NCBI RefSeq assembly: GCF_037975245.1
Contig: NC_092561.1
Location: 1,586,501-1,650,500, forward strand
DNA: 64,000 nucleotides
Direction: 5' to 3'
Source: Apostichopus japonicus
Lineage: Eukaryota > Echinodermata > Holothuroidea > Aspidochirotida > Stichopodidae
Shown here: positions 1 through 11,942 of the stretch, one piece after another
Layout of the letters: each line of letters begins with the position of its first letter
Position numbering within the stretch: position 1 is the stretch's first letter
The notes under the pieces: model-generated
What the model saw: only the letters and a program-made list of their open reading frames with translations
Told to the model about the DNA's origin: nothing
Database searches by the model: none
Program-made: the position numbers and the translations under genes

Positions 1-75
1 CTCAAGGAAAATATTTTTTGAAAACTTCTAGCAATTATAGCCTGCTATAATTTGGGGGCCTATACTGACTACCGT
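1..75 (-). repeat. Partial copy of a TTAA MITE, cut by the window edge
   Basis: The first 75 bases match, in reverse complement, the left 75 bases of the TTAA-flanked MITE at 9276-9519 (shared stretches around TTCTAGCAATTATAGC and CTATAATTTGGG). The outer end here reads GACTACC, but the expected TTAA has been lost. The rest of the element lies outside the window. Confidence 0.6.
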
Positions 76-402
76 TACTTATTACTTGGAGGGTTAGTGC
101 TGGTTCAAATCTCATTCTATGAACTTAGTTTTACTCTTTTCAAATATTGCTCTTGGTTCACCTGTCTTTTAACTTTCTGTTGTTGATTTACTTTCAAAAC
201 CAACGCAAAGAAAAATCTTAGGAACTGGACACCCCGGCATCAAAGCTGCTACAGAAATAATTAGTACCACACTTGTAGAATTCAAATCAAAGGATGAGAA
301 GTTTTCCAACAGCGAGGAGCAGCACCAAGAATAAACTGTCGGATAGTCTCCTTCGTCCCATACTCATGTCCCTTTTGCTTTAGTTGTTATAAAACTTACT
401 GG
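76..402. other. Non-coding spacer
   Basis: No open frame, RNA or repeat recognised. Ordinary AT-rich sequence. Confidence 0.5.
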
Positions 403-622
403 TTTATATATTTACGAGTGACCCACTTACCTGTCGCGAAAATTTTTCTAACTCCGAAAAACACAGTGAGACACTTTGTGGGTAGAAAAATGAAGGAAGG
501 CCATTAGGGCCAGTGAGGGTGTACAGTGTTAAAAGATTACCAGGGCATTCTAGACACGGTAGAATGCGGTGCTTAGTTTGTGGGGAGACAGGTAAGTGGG
601 GAACGAAGTAAATATATACGTA
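403..622. repeat. Fold-back (MITE-like) element
   Basis: The ends are inverted repeats. Left reads TATATATTTACGAGTGACCC then ACTTACCTGTC; right, reverse-complemented, reads TATATATTTACTTCGTTCCC then ACTTACCTGTC. The inside also holds TCTAGAATGCCCTGGTAATC-type sequence. A related single end (GGGGAGACAGGTAAG) lies near 14815. No clear target-site duplication, so the boundaries are approximate. Confidence 0.5.
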
Positions 623-658
623 CATGGTGTATTAGGTTTATGCGACTATAAACCTAAA

Positions 659-951
659 CACGGCGCGTAGCCAGGAATTTGCTAAGGGAGGGGCGAAACT
701 GTAGATTTGGCATTGCAAACTATCTAAGCGTAGCGCCAACATGGTTGGCGCGAAGTGTACAAGAAAATTTTGGCTGAAAATGCCTCCCAGATCGCTGGAA
801 ATGGCACTTCCCAGGCCTTGTAAGTTGCATCTTAGCATTTTCTCTTTTGAAAATACTAGCGATATCATTAAAACATTAAAAAAAAATTTTTTAAATATGC
901 TCAAGGGGGGGGCGGCTGCCCCCTTTGCCCCCCCCCTTGGATACGCGCCTG
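659..951. mobile_element. hAT-type MITE, CAGGCGCGTAGCC family
   Basis: The ends form imperfect terminal inverted repeats: CACGGCGCGTAGCCAGG at the left, CAGGCGCGTATCCAAGG at the right (reverse-complemented). The flanking 8-mers AACCTAAA and AACCCAAC match at 6 of 8 positions, as an old hAT 8-bp target-site duplication would. A 5' half-copy lies at 57260-57395. Non-autonomous; no transposase. Confidence 0.65.
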
Positions 952-2036
952 AACCCAACCAACTTGGCCACTTACAAATTATCCGATTGAACAATTGGTA
1001 TATTATTAACCTTACATCAGAGTTAGACCTAAATTTTTCGCAATTAAAAGTTGCAGAAATATTCAAAAGAATACTTTTTCTGGAGCTTCTGGAACTTCGA
1101 CTTTTCTCTCAGAGTGGTTGAAAGGGTAAGCAATTAAATGTCTCAAGGGGAATAACTACAGTACCGGTATTAAATGTATGTTGTAATTTTACCATGGCTG
1201 ACCATAATTTGAATTTTTAGCATATTTTAGAGGGGGTGAGGGGGGGGAATAACCGATGACCTTTAAAGAGTTGTACGACCGACCGGAAATTACTCCTAAA
1301 ACCTTGCACGCAATCATTTCTATCATAAGGATTACCATTTTTATTTTGTCTTTTATCCTTCAGCTTAAATTTATGACTGATGTGAAATTGAAACCCCGAG
1401 TTATGTTTATGGATCCTACACATAAGGATTTACGAAAAGAGTAAAGACTATTTATGAATAGAGAAAAGAAAAGAGTATTTATGAATAGAGAAAAATACTA
1501 TTTATGGAAAGAATATTCATGGGAAACTTATCACTCAAACAATTTCACTTTTGAATGTGTCAAAAGGTTTAAATCCCAAGGACAAATGACTCAGTATCCA
1601 TCCCATGGTCATTACTTAGAATTGAAAGTAATAGCACCCAAACTTTTCTGAAATTTTATATTAGATGTAAGAGTTACTGGTAGACACTTTTCACGAAGAT
1701 CTGTAAATCAAGGGCATAGAAGCATGAAACTAAAACTTGTATTAAAGCCACTCACTTGCATGTGACCTAGGCAGAACTAAAGACTGTCGTTTAGTTTTGG
1801 ATATCAAATGGTTTTGTCTTGAACCAGCAAATGTATGCATGATTTAAGCCTGTAACAGTAGAGAGATAATCTGTGACCATTTGCTATCACTATTACAGCA
1901 ATAGAAGAGCTTTCAAAACATTCAGAAATGTTATCTAAATGAAAACAGACACAAAAGATTTATATCAGAATTGTCTCACATTTCCTGTTTCATCATGTTT
2001 TCCTGTTTCATTTTCTCTCTTTTGCTTCCACCACCT
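952..2036. other. Non-coding spacer
   Basis: Short open frames at 1217-1651 show no recognisable protein family. 1190-1240 weakly resembles the right part of the 9276-9519 MITE. Nothing else seen. Confidence 0.4.
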
Positions 2037-2040
2037 TTAA

Positions 2041-2391
2041 GGGCATTGAAGACTCGCCCCAAACCTCGTGATGCCATATGAATAAAGTTATCTTTCTGTT
2101 TCTTGCAAGTGACGTTTTGTTCGTGTCGCTACAAAATGCAGACAGCAATGAAACGTGATACCTTGTTATCTTTAGCTGGACCTAAGATGTCCATCGTTTA
2201 CACTGTGCTGTGTGTATTGATCGCAGCTGTATGTACCGACTGTACACACGTGTCTAATTACCGAGGGTAGCAAGTTGTGTGTGTATTTTCTGGGATCGAT
2301 GGTGGTGTCTGACACTTCTGTTACACCTCACTCGAAACTAGGTCAGATTACCGGCATTAGGCGTTTCTTTTTGCACAAGTTTTCACACCCT
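2041..2391 (+). mobile_element. TTAA-flanked MITE, copy 1
   Basis: 351-bp element between TTAA at 2037-2040 and TTAA at 2392-2395. The ends are inverted: GGGCATTGAAGACTCGCC at the left, AGGGTGTGAAAACTTGTGC (reverse-complemented) at the right. A second copy lies in the opposite orientation at 59713-60048, similar along its whole length. TTAA duplication is typical of Kolobok and piggyBac superfamilies; no transposase is present to decide. It contains a GTAAC / AGACACC motif (here inverted) also found in the 20477-27986 transposon. Confidence 0.75.
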
Positions 2392-2541
2392 TTAATTGTT
2401 CAACTTTCTGGTATCCATCATGTGAACTGTAAAATTTCGTCTACATCCCCCCCCCCCAAAGACTTAAATTTGCATTTACATGAGAAACTAGATTGAATTG
2501 AACTGAATGTTGGTGATACCACAGCATTACTCATATACAAG

Positions 2542-2888
2542 CCAGTGGGGGGGTTGCACGAAGGCGCCTTTTCCCCCCAGACTTTCCCCTTGCCCCTCCC
2601 CCCAGTTGCTCCCTCAATCAGATCTGCTACTTATCCAAACAGGCTAATCATTTTTATCAGTAACAACTTCCAATGCAAATTATGCATTAATGTGAAAAAT
2701 ATTCAAATGATAGCACCACTTGGGTCTGCCATCTTGAAAAATGCCCTAAGGGGAGGGAACCCCTCCCCTTAGAGTTAGACCCACCCCCATATCACTGTTA
2801 TCTCCCCTCCCCCAATAAACAATGTTCTTCGTCCCCTAGTTGCCCCCACCCCATCCGCCCCCGGATTGCCTACCCAGTGCTGCCACTG
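2542..2888. repeat. Degenerate G/C-run-ended MITE remnant
   Basis: Starts CAGTGGGGGGG and ends near GCTGCCACTG. It contains the AAGGGGAGGG / CCCTCCCCTTAGA module shared by several hAT MITEs of this window. The flanking 8-mers do not match well, so the boundaries are uncertain. Confidence 0.35.
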
Positions 2889-2938
2889 TTACATGCCCAA
2901 CTGGCCGTCTAACTATTCTGGACTTTTCTGTTACTTTT

Positions 2939-2969
<31 letters not shown>

Positions 2970-5184
2970 ATTTGAAAGGTCAAAGGTTAGATGACATTTA
3001 CAAGCTGTTGAAACAATGTATTATCACTGCAACCATACAGCTGGAAAATTGATTCAGATAAATACTTCCTGAAAAAGCATTCACCCTTGGACGAACATTC
3101 CTTTCGCCGGGGCAGCAGGCAGCTGGCCTTAGATGTCGATCCTGCGCCGCGATAAGGGTGAAGGTCTACCTGGTAACTACATACGGATCACAGATGTCGT
3201 CCAGCTGAAGTGAAACTATAGATAATACGCCTAAACTCACAAAAGGGAATGAAAACTTTGTGGGGAGAAGCAGCGCCGCTCTATATAACATGAAATGTCT
3301 GAAGCAAATCCATTAAGTCAACATCAATTAAAAGGTCACTGTATAATGTTGAATGAAAAATGTTACTTTTGCTTAAATTAAGATCACATAATTCTTGATA
3401 TTCAAAGTTATTCCTTGACTTCAAGGAGTTTTAAATTTGGAAAGTAACGGTATCAGTATATCAGCCAAAGGTTTTGAATGGTGACAGAAAATAAGTGATA
3501 ATTTTGACATTTTCGAGTATGATTTTCGACCATGTATGTTTAACTTTCAAGCATATTTGGGAGAAGAAGGTTGGCTGGCGATGGTGATAAACTTTAGGTC
3601 TACAGTACTAAGATGCTTATGGTAAACAATTCATCCTCTCCCCATCCCCACCATCCCCTCACCCTCCCTACCAAGGCCCCCCTACCATCGCCTCTCCCAT
3701 CACAAACAGATTTTGATTATTTATTCCGTCTGTGAGACTGATGTTTTTACATTCCTTCATAATTTGGAAGAGTTTTAATTCTAGATGAGTTATCATTAAT
3801 AGCAAAACACCCGCAGGCTAAGGCCTACCGACACCTATGAACAACATTTTCCTAAATCACTCTAGGCATTAGAAATCATGAAAATAGCTGCAACTCCCAT
3901 CACAATCCATCACAGATTGACCATTTAACAAGTCTTTCCTTAATTCTAGTTTCATTTATGAATAAACATTAGCTAATTATGCATATTGATGATGTCAAAG
4001 GAGTGACTGCCTAATATTCTGTTATGTGATGCTTTTGTTTTTACAACCTCAACGACACTGAATACAGGTTTGTGCCCTTCTTTGGAAAGAGGAAAATCAC
4101 ATTATTCAAATGTTAGGTGAGAGGCTTTTAATTAGGGGTTAACTAATTAAGAGCTACACTAAGAAATTTTGAAAAGCGTAAACACTCTACATCATAGTTT
4201 GCACATATTTAATGAGTTTCCCCAGATTTATCAAAAACTTCAAATGTGCATAACTTGGAAACAAAAAGAGCTATTCAAAACATTTCCACAGATTTGAATG
4301 AGATTATCACACACAACAAATGTTGTGAATAATATGGGGCAAGTTTGTGGGCTGTCCGTAGTAATTTAAAGAACTTGAATTCTTTCTTTTTCAGTTCATT
4401 TACAATGTGCAAATCCTCAAAACCATCATAAATTATCATACAATTGATGTTAACTTCTCTTCATAGTAATGTAAAGTACATCACAGGAATGAACTTACCA
4501 TGTGAGGTTGCCCTGCACTTTCTTCAGTTCAACGTTATTTCAATCAACAATTATTCAAAAAATTTAAAGTGATGTGTTCAAACAATTTAAAGTGATGTGC
4601 TCATACAATAGACTCAAAATCATGATAAATGGTTGAGGTGATAACAAAAGGATGCTGCTAAAAGCTTCTTAATGGATGGGCCATCTCATTTGGGATCTTT
4701 CTCTGTATGAGAGAGAAAGTAAGGATTGGGAGAGGGGTGGGGTGGGGAGGGGAGGGGAGGGGGAGGGGGGAGGAGGGAAGGGTGATGCAGAGGAACTTGC
4801 AATACCGCACCTATTTTATTGCAACTGCCATGCTGCATTATATGGTTCTGATTCCTATTTCTATATACTGGGCACCATATTCAATCCTCCCAGTCATTTT
4901 TGTAGTTACATACCCTTGTTCATATATGATACCGTATGCATAGTCAAATTATACAACGCTTCATGTATGCTGTAACTTCCTAGGTCAGGGCAGGCTGGTA
5001 GGTGAATATAAAATGAAATACAAAATCTTAAAAAGTATAAAACACAGACATTTTGTGTTGTATTTACATACATTTGATTAGGAATAAAACTTCAACTGAA
5101 TTGAATAATTCGCATAAATTCCAATTATCACTCATTCAGATATTTTTCTTCCCCCACTCCCTTCAAGGTAAATCCTTCCCCGTC
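2889..5184. other. Non-coding spacer with simple repeats
   Basis: Holds a (CT)n tract at about 2947-2969, a C-rich stretch near 3635-3700 and a G-rich (GGGGAG)n tract at about 4735-4780. The open frames over the G-rich tract are low complexity. A slightly GC-richer patch at 3060-3200 is unexplained. No gene recognised. Confidence 0.5.
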
Positions 5185-5242
5185 CATAGGCGTAGGAGGC
5201 AGGGGGGCTGGGGGGGCTGCAGCCCCGCCAACCAATTTTTTG

Positions 5243-5624
5243 GGTGAAAATTCGGGCAATATGCTCAGAATTTTCGGGCACCTACTGGAAGAATAATAAT
5301 TTGCAATGTGTTTTTCATTTTTTTTTTTTGTGAAAATTCGGCAATATGCTGAAAATTATTCGGGCATCTACTGAAAGAATAATAATTTGCAATGTGTTTT
5401 TCAATTTTTTGGTGAAAATTCGGGCAATATGCTGAGAATTTGTTGAGCACCTACTGAAAGAATAATAATTTGCAATGTGTTTTTCAAATTTTTTTGGTGA
5501 AAATTTGGGCAATATGCTGAGAATTTTGTCGGGCACCTACTGAAAAAATAATAATTTGCAGTCTGTTTTTCAAAAATTTTTGGTGAAAATTTGGGTAATA
5601 TGCTGATATTTTGCGGGCACCTAC
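5243..5624. repeat. 85-bp tandem repeat, ~5 copies
   Basis: Units begin GTGAAAATTCGGGCAATATG and end in AATGTGTTTTTCAA, with starts near 5244, 5331, 5412, 5498 and 5583. The last unit is split by the MITE at 5625-6000 and resumes at 6001-6045. Confidence 0.85.
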
Positions 5625-6000
5625 CAGTGGCGGAGCGTCCATACAGTCAGAGGGGGCGGATGCCCCCCTGACGGACTCAAATGGACTGCTGGCTACCTTT
5701 TTACCACTTTTTACTTATTCGCGATTATTTTTATTGCGCTCTCAAATACCTATTAACATTTGTCACATTTTGTTGGTGCAATTTTCTGACAAATGGCGAT
5801 GACACCTACTTATTCTTTGTTTTTCTGCAAATTAGCAAGGCCCGGAAAGGGTCATTTCCGGCGATCTAGGGAGTATCTTTAGTCAAAAAATTTCTGTACG
5901 CTCCGCGCCAACCTGTGGTGGCGCTCCGCTTAGATAGTGTCAAAAGCGCCCCTACAGACCATTCTCTCCCCCCTCACCAATACCCCTAGCTCCGCCACTG
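5625..6000 (+). mobile_element. hAT-type MITE, CAGTGGCGGAGC family, copy 1
   Basis: 376-bp element with inverted ends CAGTGGCGGAGC. It is flanked by a perfect 8-bp duplication GCACCTAC (5617-5624 and 6001-6008). It sits inside the 85-bp tandem array and its removal restores the repeat unit. An inverted second copy is at 35200-35576. The CA..TG ends and 8-bp duplication are hAT features; no transposase. Confidence 0.92.
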
Positions 6001-6295
6001 GCACCTACTAAAAGAAGAAGAATTTGTGCAATGTGTTTTTCAATGGTTAAACTGATGATAATATTATTATCATTATTGTTGTAACGACTTCCCCAATAAT
6101 TCTAACCAATATGGAAGGGTAATAACACGGAAAATGATTTTATGTTATTGGCAGGTGATGTAATAACTGCTGGATTCCTATATGATATGCACATTAACAT
6201 GTGGAACGCGCGCGGAGCGCGCAAAAAAAATTTGATTATATTTTCGGGCAAGTCGTTACAGCCCCCCCAAATCAAATGAGGCTCCAACGCCTATG

Positions 6296-8108
6296 TATAT
6301 ATATAAATATATCTTTGGCTGGTTGGCGTATATCTTTGCGCAGAGTGCTCTACGTCCGATGGACAGAGCGAAGTATAGGTGGGAATGAGTTAAGACTAGT
6401 GGAACACTGGTAGTTGTTACTCAGAGTTTTACACGTTTGCGCGATCATCAGAAAAACTTGTCAGTCGTGGTAATTTTGCATTCAGCCGGTGAGAATTAGA
6501 TCACTACTACAGGAGCTCTTCCCCAAGCGTTTTTTTTTTTTCAAACACACACTAAGAAGATATCAGCAAATCTTCTGTATAAAGTTCTCCATTCATCTCT
6601 GGATTTTCCATAATGGTTCTTGTTACTACTTAAGACAGTAGGAGGAACTTGGAGGTTATTGCTATTAGCACAATCTTGTTTTTAGAACTACTTAAATAGT
6701 CCTAAATAATATTCTAAATGCACCTCAGAATGCACAAATTTGACTTTGAAGATTCTCTTTTTTTTTCTGGGTAAGGATTTCCGGACCCTCTATAGAGGAA
6801 TCAATTTCATCAACCCAAGTTCCGTCATCCTTTTAAAATTCTTCTAAACCTTCCACAAAAGTTCAGCCTGTACCTTACGCAGTCGGGATATTTTTAAATT
6901 TTGTCCCTCCCCTAACCTTTTAAATCCTGTGCAGGCCACTGTTCAAAATCAGTTCGAATTTTCAATCATATCTGGGCTACCAAACTCGACGGTCACAGCA
7001 GACATCTGCGTAATTTATACTTTCGCCAAAATATATAAACACCATTACCAGAAACGATGCAAGTAGGCAAATACTTGAAATTGAAAATGTTCACAGTTTT
7101 ACTTGAATGTATTTGCTTCATTAGATCCTCACCGAAAAGCTCCATTCAGTTATCCATGCAGTGACCAAGTTTGAACATCTCCATAATGAATACTACGAAA
7201 CCGGTAATTCAGTTTGCTATAAACGTTTGTCATCCTAATTGTTTTGAAATTTAGTTCTAATCAAGTTGTTTTTCTAACAAAAATGTAACAAATAATTAAG
7301 CATTTATGGTCAAAATATAAGGCATTAATTATTTGATAAAATGGGAGTAGAATATTATGATGTGAAAGACAATATAATCAATTAAGGGGAAATTGCATTT
7401 AATAGACCACATTATAAGTATTTGAGTGAAATAAGTGTAACTTTAAAAGTCTTTAATTTTTTGTTGTCTATGTTTTAGATGAAGAGGATGATCCAGTGCT
7501 TACAACATAAGATCTCCTGTCGGGTACCGGAGCTTGGAGTCGTGATTCGTATAGTCCACATTTTCTATTGAAGTTACCAACGCTTGAAACAAACCGAACT
7601 TTTTATTAATTGTTCCATTTATCCAACAACGTACCTGGCTAAAATGTAAATTCAAGGCGTTGCCAATATTAAAATTATTATTCTTATTGATGGTAAATAT
7701 ATTAAAACGCAATATGACCATATTAATAAGAAGTAACTGGAATTATAGGAAAATAACAAATATGTTCTAATTAGAAGAAATCATGGAATTGTGTTTTCAC
7801 TGAAGGGTAAATAGACGTCAGAAGTTTTGGATACACATTTTATTTGTAAAGATAATTTTGATTGCGGCTTAAAGTTGTACCATGAAGACACTGGATGCTA
7901 GATTGTTTTAGAATGAAGACACATTTGCTTTATCTTCATTGTGAGTTATTGTAACGTTGACTACGGAGGAAGGTCTAAACTGCCGATCAAGGAGTCCTTT
8001 CAAACTGGCAGTACGAAATCGAAAAAAAAGGTATAATGTATTGTTTGTGTGTAACCAATGTCTGTATAGCAGCTTTAGTTGAAGAGGAAATTGTAGTCTG
8101 TTTCTTAA
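6296..8108. other. Non-coding spacer
   Basis: AT-rich sequence with T-runs near 6530 and 6760. The open frames at 7500-8205 show no known domain. No RNA gene or mobile element recognised. Confidence 0.45.
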
Positions 8109-8562
8109 TGTAAGGTAATGTGTAGTACCTGATGCAGTATATATCATGGTCAACATATAAGTAGCTTGTAAGGTAATGTATAGTACCCGATGTAGCGTAT
8201 AGCATCGTTAATCTCTTAGTAGCTTGTCCGATGTAAGATAATGTGTAGTACCCTATATGCAGTGTAAAGCATTGTTAATCTCTTAGTAGCTTGTCCGATG
8301 TAAGATAATGTGTAGTACCCTATGCAGTGTAAAGCATTGTTAATCTCTTAGTAGCTTGTCCGATGTAAGATAATGTGTAGTACCCGGTGCAGTGTAAAGC
8401 ATTGTTAATCTCTTAGTAGTTTGTCCGATGTAAGATAATGTGTAGTACCCGGTGCAGTGTAAAGCATTGTTAATCTCTTAGTAGTTTGTCCGATGTAAGG
8501 TAATGTGTAGGACCCGATGTAGTGTATAGCATGGTCAACCTATTAGTAGCTTGTCCAGTGTA
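8109..8562. repeat. 65-bp tandem repeat, ~7 copies
   Basis: Units contain GATGTAAGATAATGTGTAGT, GTGTAAAGCATTGTTAATCT and CTTAGTAGCTTGTCC. The outer copies are more diverged than the central four, as expected for an array expanding from its middle. Confidence 0.85.
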
Positions 8563-9271
8563 AGTTATATACAATTGCAATTTACACATTTACAGAGTAA
8601 CGCTATTATTTTGTTACACAAACATTAACGAAACTGATGTTTGTAGTTTCATTACACCCATACCAAATGCATTGTACATTTTCTCCGCAGAGGTAGACTG
8701 TTCCTAAATACAGCAATATAATAATTGCTATGTGTCACTATTTGAAGAGACTTGCGATTACTCTTTTAACAAACACTAACACTTCCTTAACTTTCGGCAG
8801 AAGGTTTATCAACACGATTACGGATATCTGAGTTTCTCTGGTGAAAATGGAAATATAGCTATTAACATTGATTTAATATGTATTCTGTGCCGATGAGTTG
8901 GAATATTGTGTGTATGAAATGACCACCAATATACATGTAAATAAAACATTGATGCGAAATGTTATATCTTAGGTTGTCTATAGTTACACGTATATTAATA
9001 GTAACAGGAAATCAGCTATTGGATGTCCGACATAAAAATGCAAGTCCGGGAAACCAATGGCGCTTTTGTCAGGTACACAAAGGTGATATAACGTACATAC
9101 TGTTTTATAGACAATTTCGTCCCCGTCCTCTATCCCACCCCCCCCCCACCTCCTCCAACACTCAGAGGACTTATAAAGTCAACCACAAATCGTGCTATAA
9201 GTGATAGCAACCTTGATTCATTGGTAGACTTCAGCCTAGGTGTGTCTTCGAGGCTCCCTGGTGTAACATTG
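8563..9271. other. Non-coding spacer
   Basis: Nothing recognised apart from a C-rich stretch at about 9125-9155. Confidence 0.4.
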
Positions 9272-9275
9272 TTAA

Positions 9276-9519
9276 AGGTAGTCAGTACAGGCCCCAAATT
9301 ATAGCACACTATAAATTGCTAGAAGCTTTCAAAAAGTACTTTCCTTGAGGTCTTTACTCCCCAAATTGCTCTCAGACGATTTTAAGGAACACACAAGATG
9401 ACTGAATGTCCAAGTGAGTAAAATTTCCTCCAACGTTGTAATAAAAACAGTTTACAAATTTTGACCAAAGGTGACCATATTTGAATATTTAGCATATTTG
9501 GGGCCAATACAGCATACCT
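9276..9519. mobile_element. TTAA-flanked MITE, AGGTAGTC family
   Basis: 244-bp element between TTAA (9272-9275) and TTAA (9520-9523). The inverted ends read AGGTAGTCAGTACAGGCCCC at the left and AGGTATGCTGTATTGGCCCC (reverse-complemented) at the right. The window start (1-75) holds a partial inverted copy. Kolobok- or piggyBac-like by target site only. Confidence 0.8.
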
Positions 9520-9523
9520 TTAA

Positions 9524-10530
9524 GTCTCTATCACCGTTTTCCATTGAATACAGGTTTGTTTCTTTACTTACTTTTTGTTCAGATTGTATTCCTATTATCA
9601 GGGAGTAATTGCCTCAATGAGCAAGTATTGAATATAATGACACCTCTAAAATCACCCAGCCCAACTTGCTTTATCAGTTTTGTTGACATAGATAAGGTCA
9701 TAGCACAAACATGTTAAGTAAGCATCATGCAGAATGGGGACTCTCTGCATTAAGTTATTCAGTAAGGGTAAAAATGAAATCTGTTGGTATATATAACTAG
9801 CCTATAGAAACATGTGGCTGCAGCATCTATTGCCATGTTCAGCCTGCAGACCTCAGTGTTAAGATATCTCTGGTCTGCATGTCATAAAGTCGTCCATCAG
9901 TCTGTATCGTAGTTCAGTTTTCAAGCAGACTACTCATATGCATATGGTAGCCTAGCGACCAGTGTACTCAAATTAGTCCTCCCAAGAATTGTAGTGGTAC
10001 TGCTATACTATGGCATTCTGTACATCTTGTGTAGATACTGATGCAAGCTTATGTATAGCCTTTTGGTCAATGAATCTGCCGAGACTTGCCAAAAGTTATT
10101 CAAGCTACTAAGGGGACATCCTCTACACTCCAAGCTTAACTCTCTGTGCAATAAAATAAAATGACAATTTAAGAAATCCATGTTTAGAATATTACTATTT
10201 AAGAACTCTTTTATTTACAGATCGAAGCCCTTTTTGTACAGAAAGACTCTTTAGATTCTTTACTGTAGCTTTCAGATAGTTTTTGTGACAAATTTTTATG
10301 GAAGTATTATCTTTCTTAATCTCTTAAACTTTTAAGTCTTAACCTGGAATTCTTCTTAATGTTCTTTATTGTCATAAGATTTGTTATTCTATTTATTCAT
10401 TTTTATAAATTTATACTGAAATAAAGAATGAATGAATGAATGACCTTGTACTCATATTCTTCCTATTAAAGGAAAGTTCCAATGGTACTCGTACTGATGC
10501 TGTTGTACTCAGAGCTGCTTGTCTGATTTC
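9524..10530. other. Spacer; possible LINE 3' tail near 10380-10445
   Basis: Mostly unrecognised. At about 10410-10442 an AATAAA is followed by a (GAAT)n tract, the usual look of a non-LTR retrotransposon 3' end on the + strand. No coding remnant of it can be seen upstream. Confidence 0.35.
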
Positions 10531-10534
10531 AAAT

Positions 10535-10670
10535 ATGAATATGCATGATGGATCCAGTACAATGTCCAATGACAGCCTTTGGTTATGAATATTTATTCAT
10601 TTTCTATAAATATGCATGATGGATCCATCATCCAGCACAATGTTCAATGACAGCCTTTAGTTAAGAATAT
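10535..10670. repeat. Two-copy tandem duplication
   Basis: ATGCATGATGGATCC, ACAATGTCCAATGACAGCC and TAAGAATAT-type blocks occur twice in a row (about 10540-10595 and 10610-10668) with a few substitutions. Confidence 0.7.
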
Positions 10671-10680
10671 TATGTATATT

Positions 10681-10881
10681 AGATCCTCCTGCAAGCAGGA
10701 ACTCGCGAAGAAGCCTCATTGGCTTATCAAAGCCGCAAGCTGACCGAAGTCAGTCTCTTACATTCATATTTAACGTCCATGGTTATGAATTGTTAATAGT
10801 CAACAACTCTGTAACTGGACGACATACATTAATCTGGGAGTGACTCGAACCGGGGACCTTATGATTGAAAGGCACCGGCGG
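10681..10881 (-). mobile_element. tRNA-derived SINE, 5'-truncated copy
   Basis: Nearly identical to the SINE at 16228-16453, but it stops inside the tRNA-like head. On the minus strand the B-box region reads CCCCGGTTCGAGTCACTCCC, followed by the shared body. The 3' end is AGGAGGATCT followed by AATATACATA. Confidence 0.75.
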
Positions 10882-11058
10882 ACAAATATTAGGCAGACAC
10901 TATGTATAAACTTTCTGCATTAATGTGTACATAATTGCATCTATTCAACTCTATCTTTCTCCCATTCTCTCTCCCCCTATGAATTAAGCTTACTTAAATA
11001 GACCAACATGAAATACACCAGCATGAATCTGTACATGTAAGTAAATTAAAAACGAAAA

Positions 11059-11170
11059 CTGGGAGAATTTTAACTGGGAGATTTTTAACTGGGAGATTTT
11101 TAACTGGGAGATTTTTAACTGGGAGATTTTTAACTGGGAGATTTTTAACTGGCAGTTTTAACTGGCAGAT
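11059..11170. repeat. 15-bp tandem repeat
   Basis: AACTGGGAGATTTTT is repeated about seven times, then decays to AACTGGCAG. Because the unit is a multiple of three, the minus strand stays open (reading LPVKN repeats), but there is no other sign of a gene. Confidence 0.9.
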
Positions 11171-11547
11171 TTTTTTTAGCAAAAGATTAAATATGATGGC
11201 TCCTTCCAAATTTCTGCCGAGACTGATTTGCATGGGAAGTCAAGCAACATACGTTGTTGACCTTTTCTTCTTTGTTTTTGTTTTGTGTGACCAGTAGGAC
11301 CATCGATTAAAAAGCTAATTAATACAGCTCTGGACAGAACTCCATCAATTGTCTGCATGTACCAATCAAGTACAAGTGTTGTCCTTGCCATTGATAAGAA
11401 ACGTAAATGACGGTCACCAAAACTAATTCATTGCTGGTCAGCACAATCCAGTTACAACTAGTACTTCCACTTGGTATGTAGAACAAATTATCTGGTAAAT
11501 GACCTTAGAAGCTTGCAGTCTTTCAAGAGTGGTATCAAGTATACTGT
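11171..11547. other. Non-coding spacer
   Basis: Nothing recognised. Confidence 0.4.
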
Positions 11548-11840
11548 GCTGTGGCCGAGTGGATAAAGGCTGTGGCATATGAAGCAATGAGGCTTAGCAA
11601 TCGGGAGGTTCCGGTTCGAAATCTGGCAGGGTCAAAGTAAGGTGGGTTTTTCATCCAAGAGCAATCTATGGTTTTACCATCTGAATTGAAAAGATTCCAA
11701 ATATGAGTTTAAAATGTTGAATTGGAAGCCACCCGACGTGTAAGTTGTAATCCATAAACCCTTGCGTGTTTCTCCCACAATTGTGGTCGCTTAAGCGTCG
11801 TAAAAATAAATGCTGATTATTATCATGATTATTATCAAGT
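11548..11840 (+). mobile_element. tRNA-derived SINE
   Basis: The head has an A-box-like TGGCCGAGTGGATAAAGG and a B-box-like GGTTCCGGTTCGAAATC about 50 bases on, resembling a tRNA-Ser or tRNA-Leu. The acceptor stem does not close, so it is not a working tRNA. A ~200-bp body follows and ends GTCGTAAAAATAAATGCTGA with an ATTATTATC-type simple tail. Confidence 0.75.
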
Positions 11841-11942
11841 GGTAACATCTATAGGCTGTAATGTCACATGACAGAACCTTTGTAAGGAAAATGAAATGTG
11901 ATGAATTTATCAAATTAAAATGAATAAAGATAGTGTCAGTCT

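Larger units (their letters stand above)
5185..6295. mobile_element. MITE with internal tandem repeats, CATAGGCGT ends
   Basis: Left end CATAGGCGTAGGAGGC and right end GCTCCAACGCCTATG are inverted, and similar to the ends of the 44757-45103 element. The body is an 85-bp tandem array interrupted by another MITE at 5625-6000. The outer flanks do not form a target-site duplication, so the right boundary is less sure than the left. Confidence 0.5.

Noticed and set aside
638-1121. 142- and 126-codon overlapping open frames
   Set aside because: Both lie on a hAT MITE; part is repeated at 57190-57443 where the frame also opens by chance.
5185-5192. 8-bp target duplication for the 5185-6295 element
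   Set aside because: The outer 8-mers (TCCCCGTC and TATATATA) do not match, so the boundaries rest on the inverted ends only.
8109-8562. Regular repeats that could suggest a CRISPR array
   Set aside because: Continuous 65-bp tandem units with no unique spacers, in an animal genome.
11548-11625. Functional tRNA gene
   Set aside because: A and B boxes are present but the acceptor stem does not pair and SINE body plus simple tail follow.
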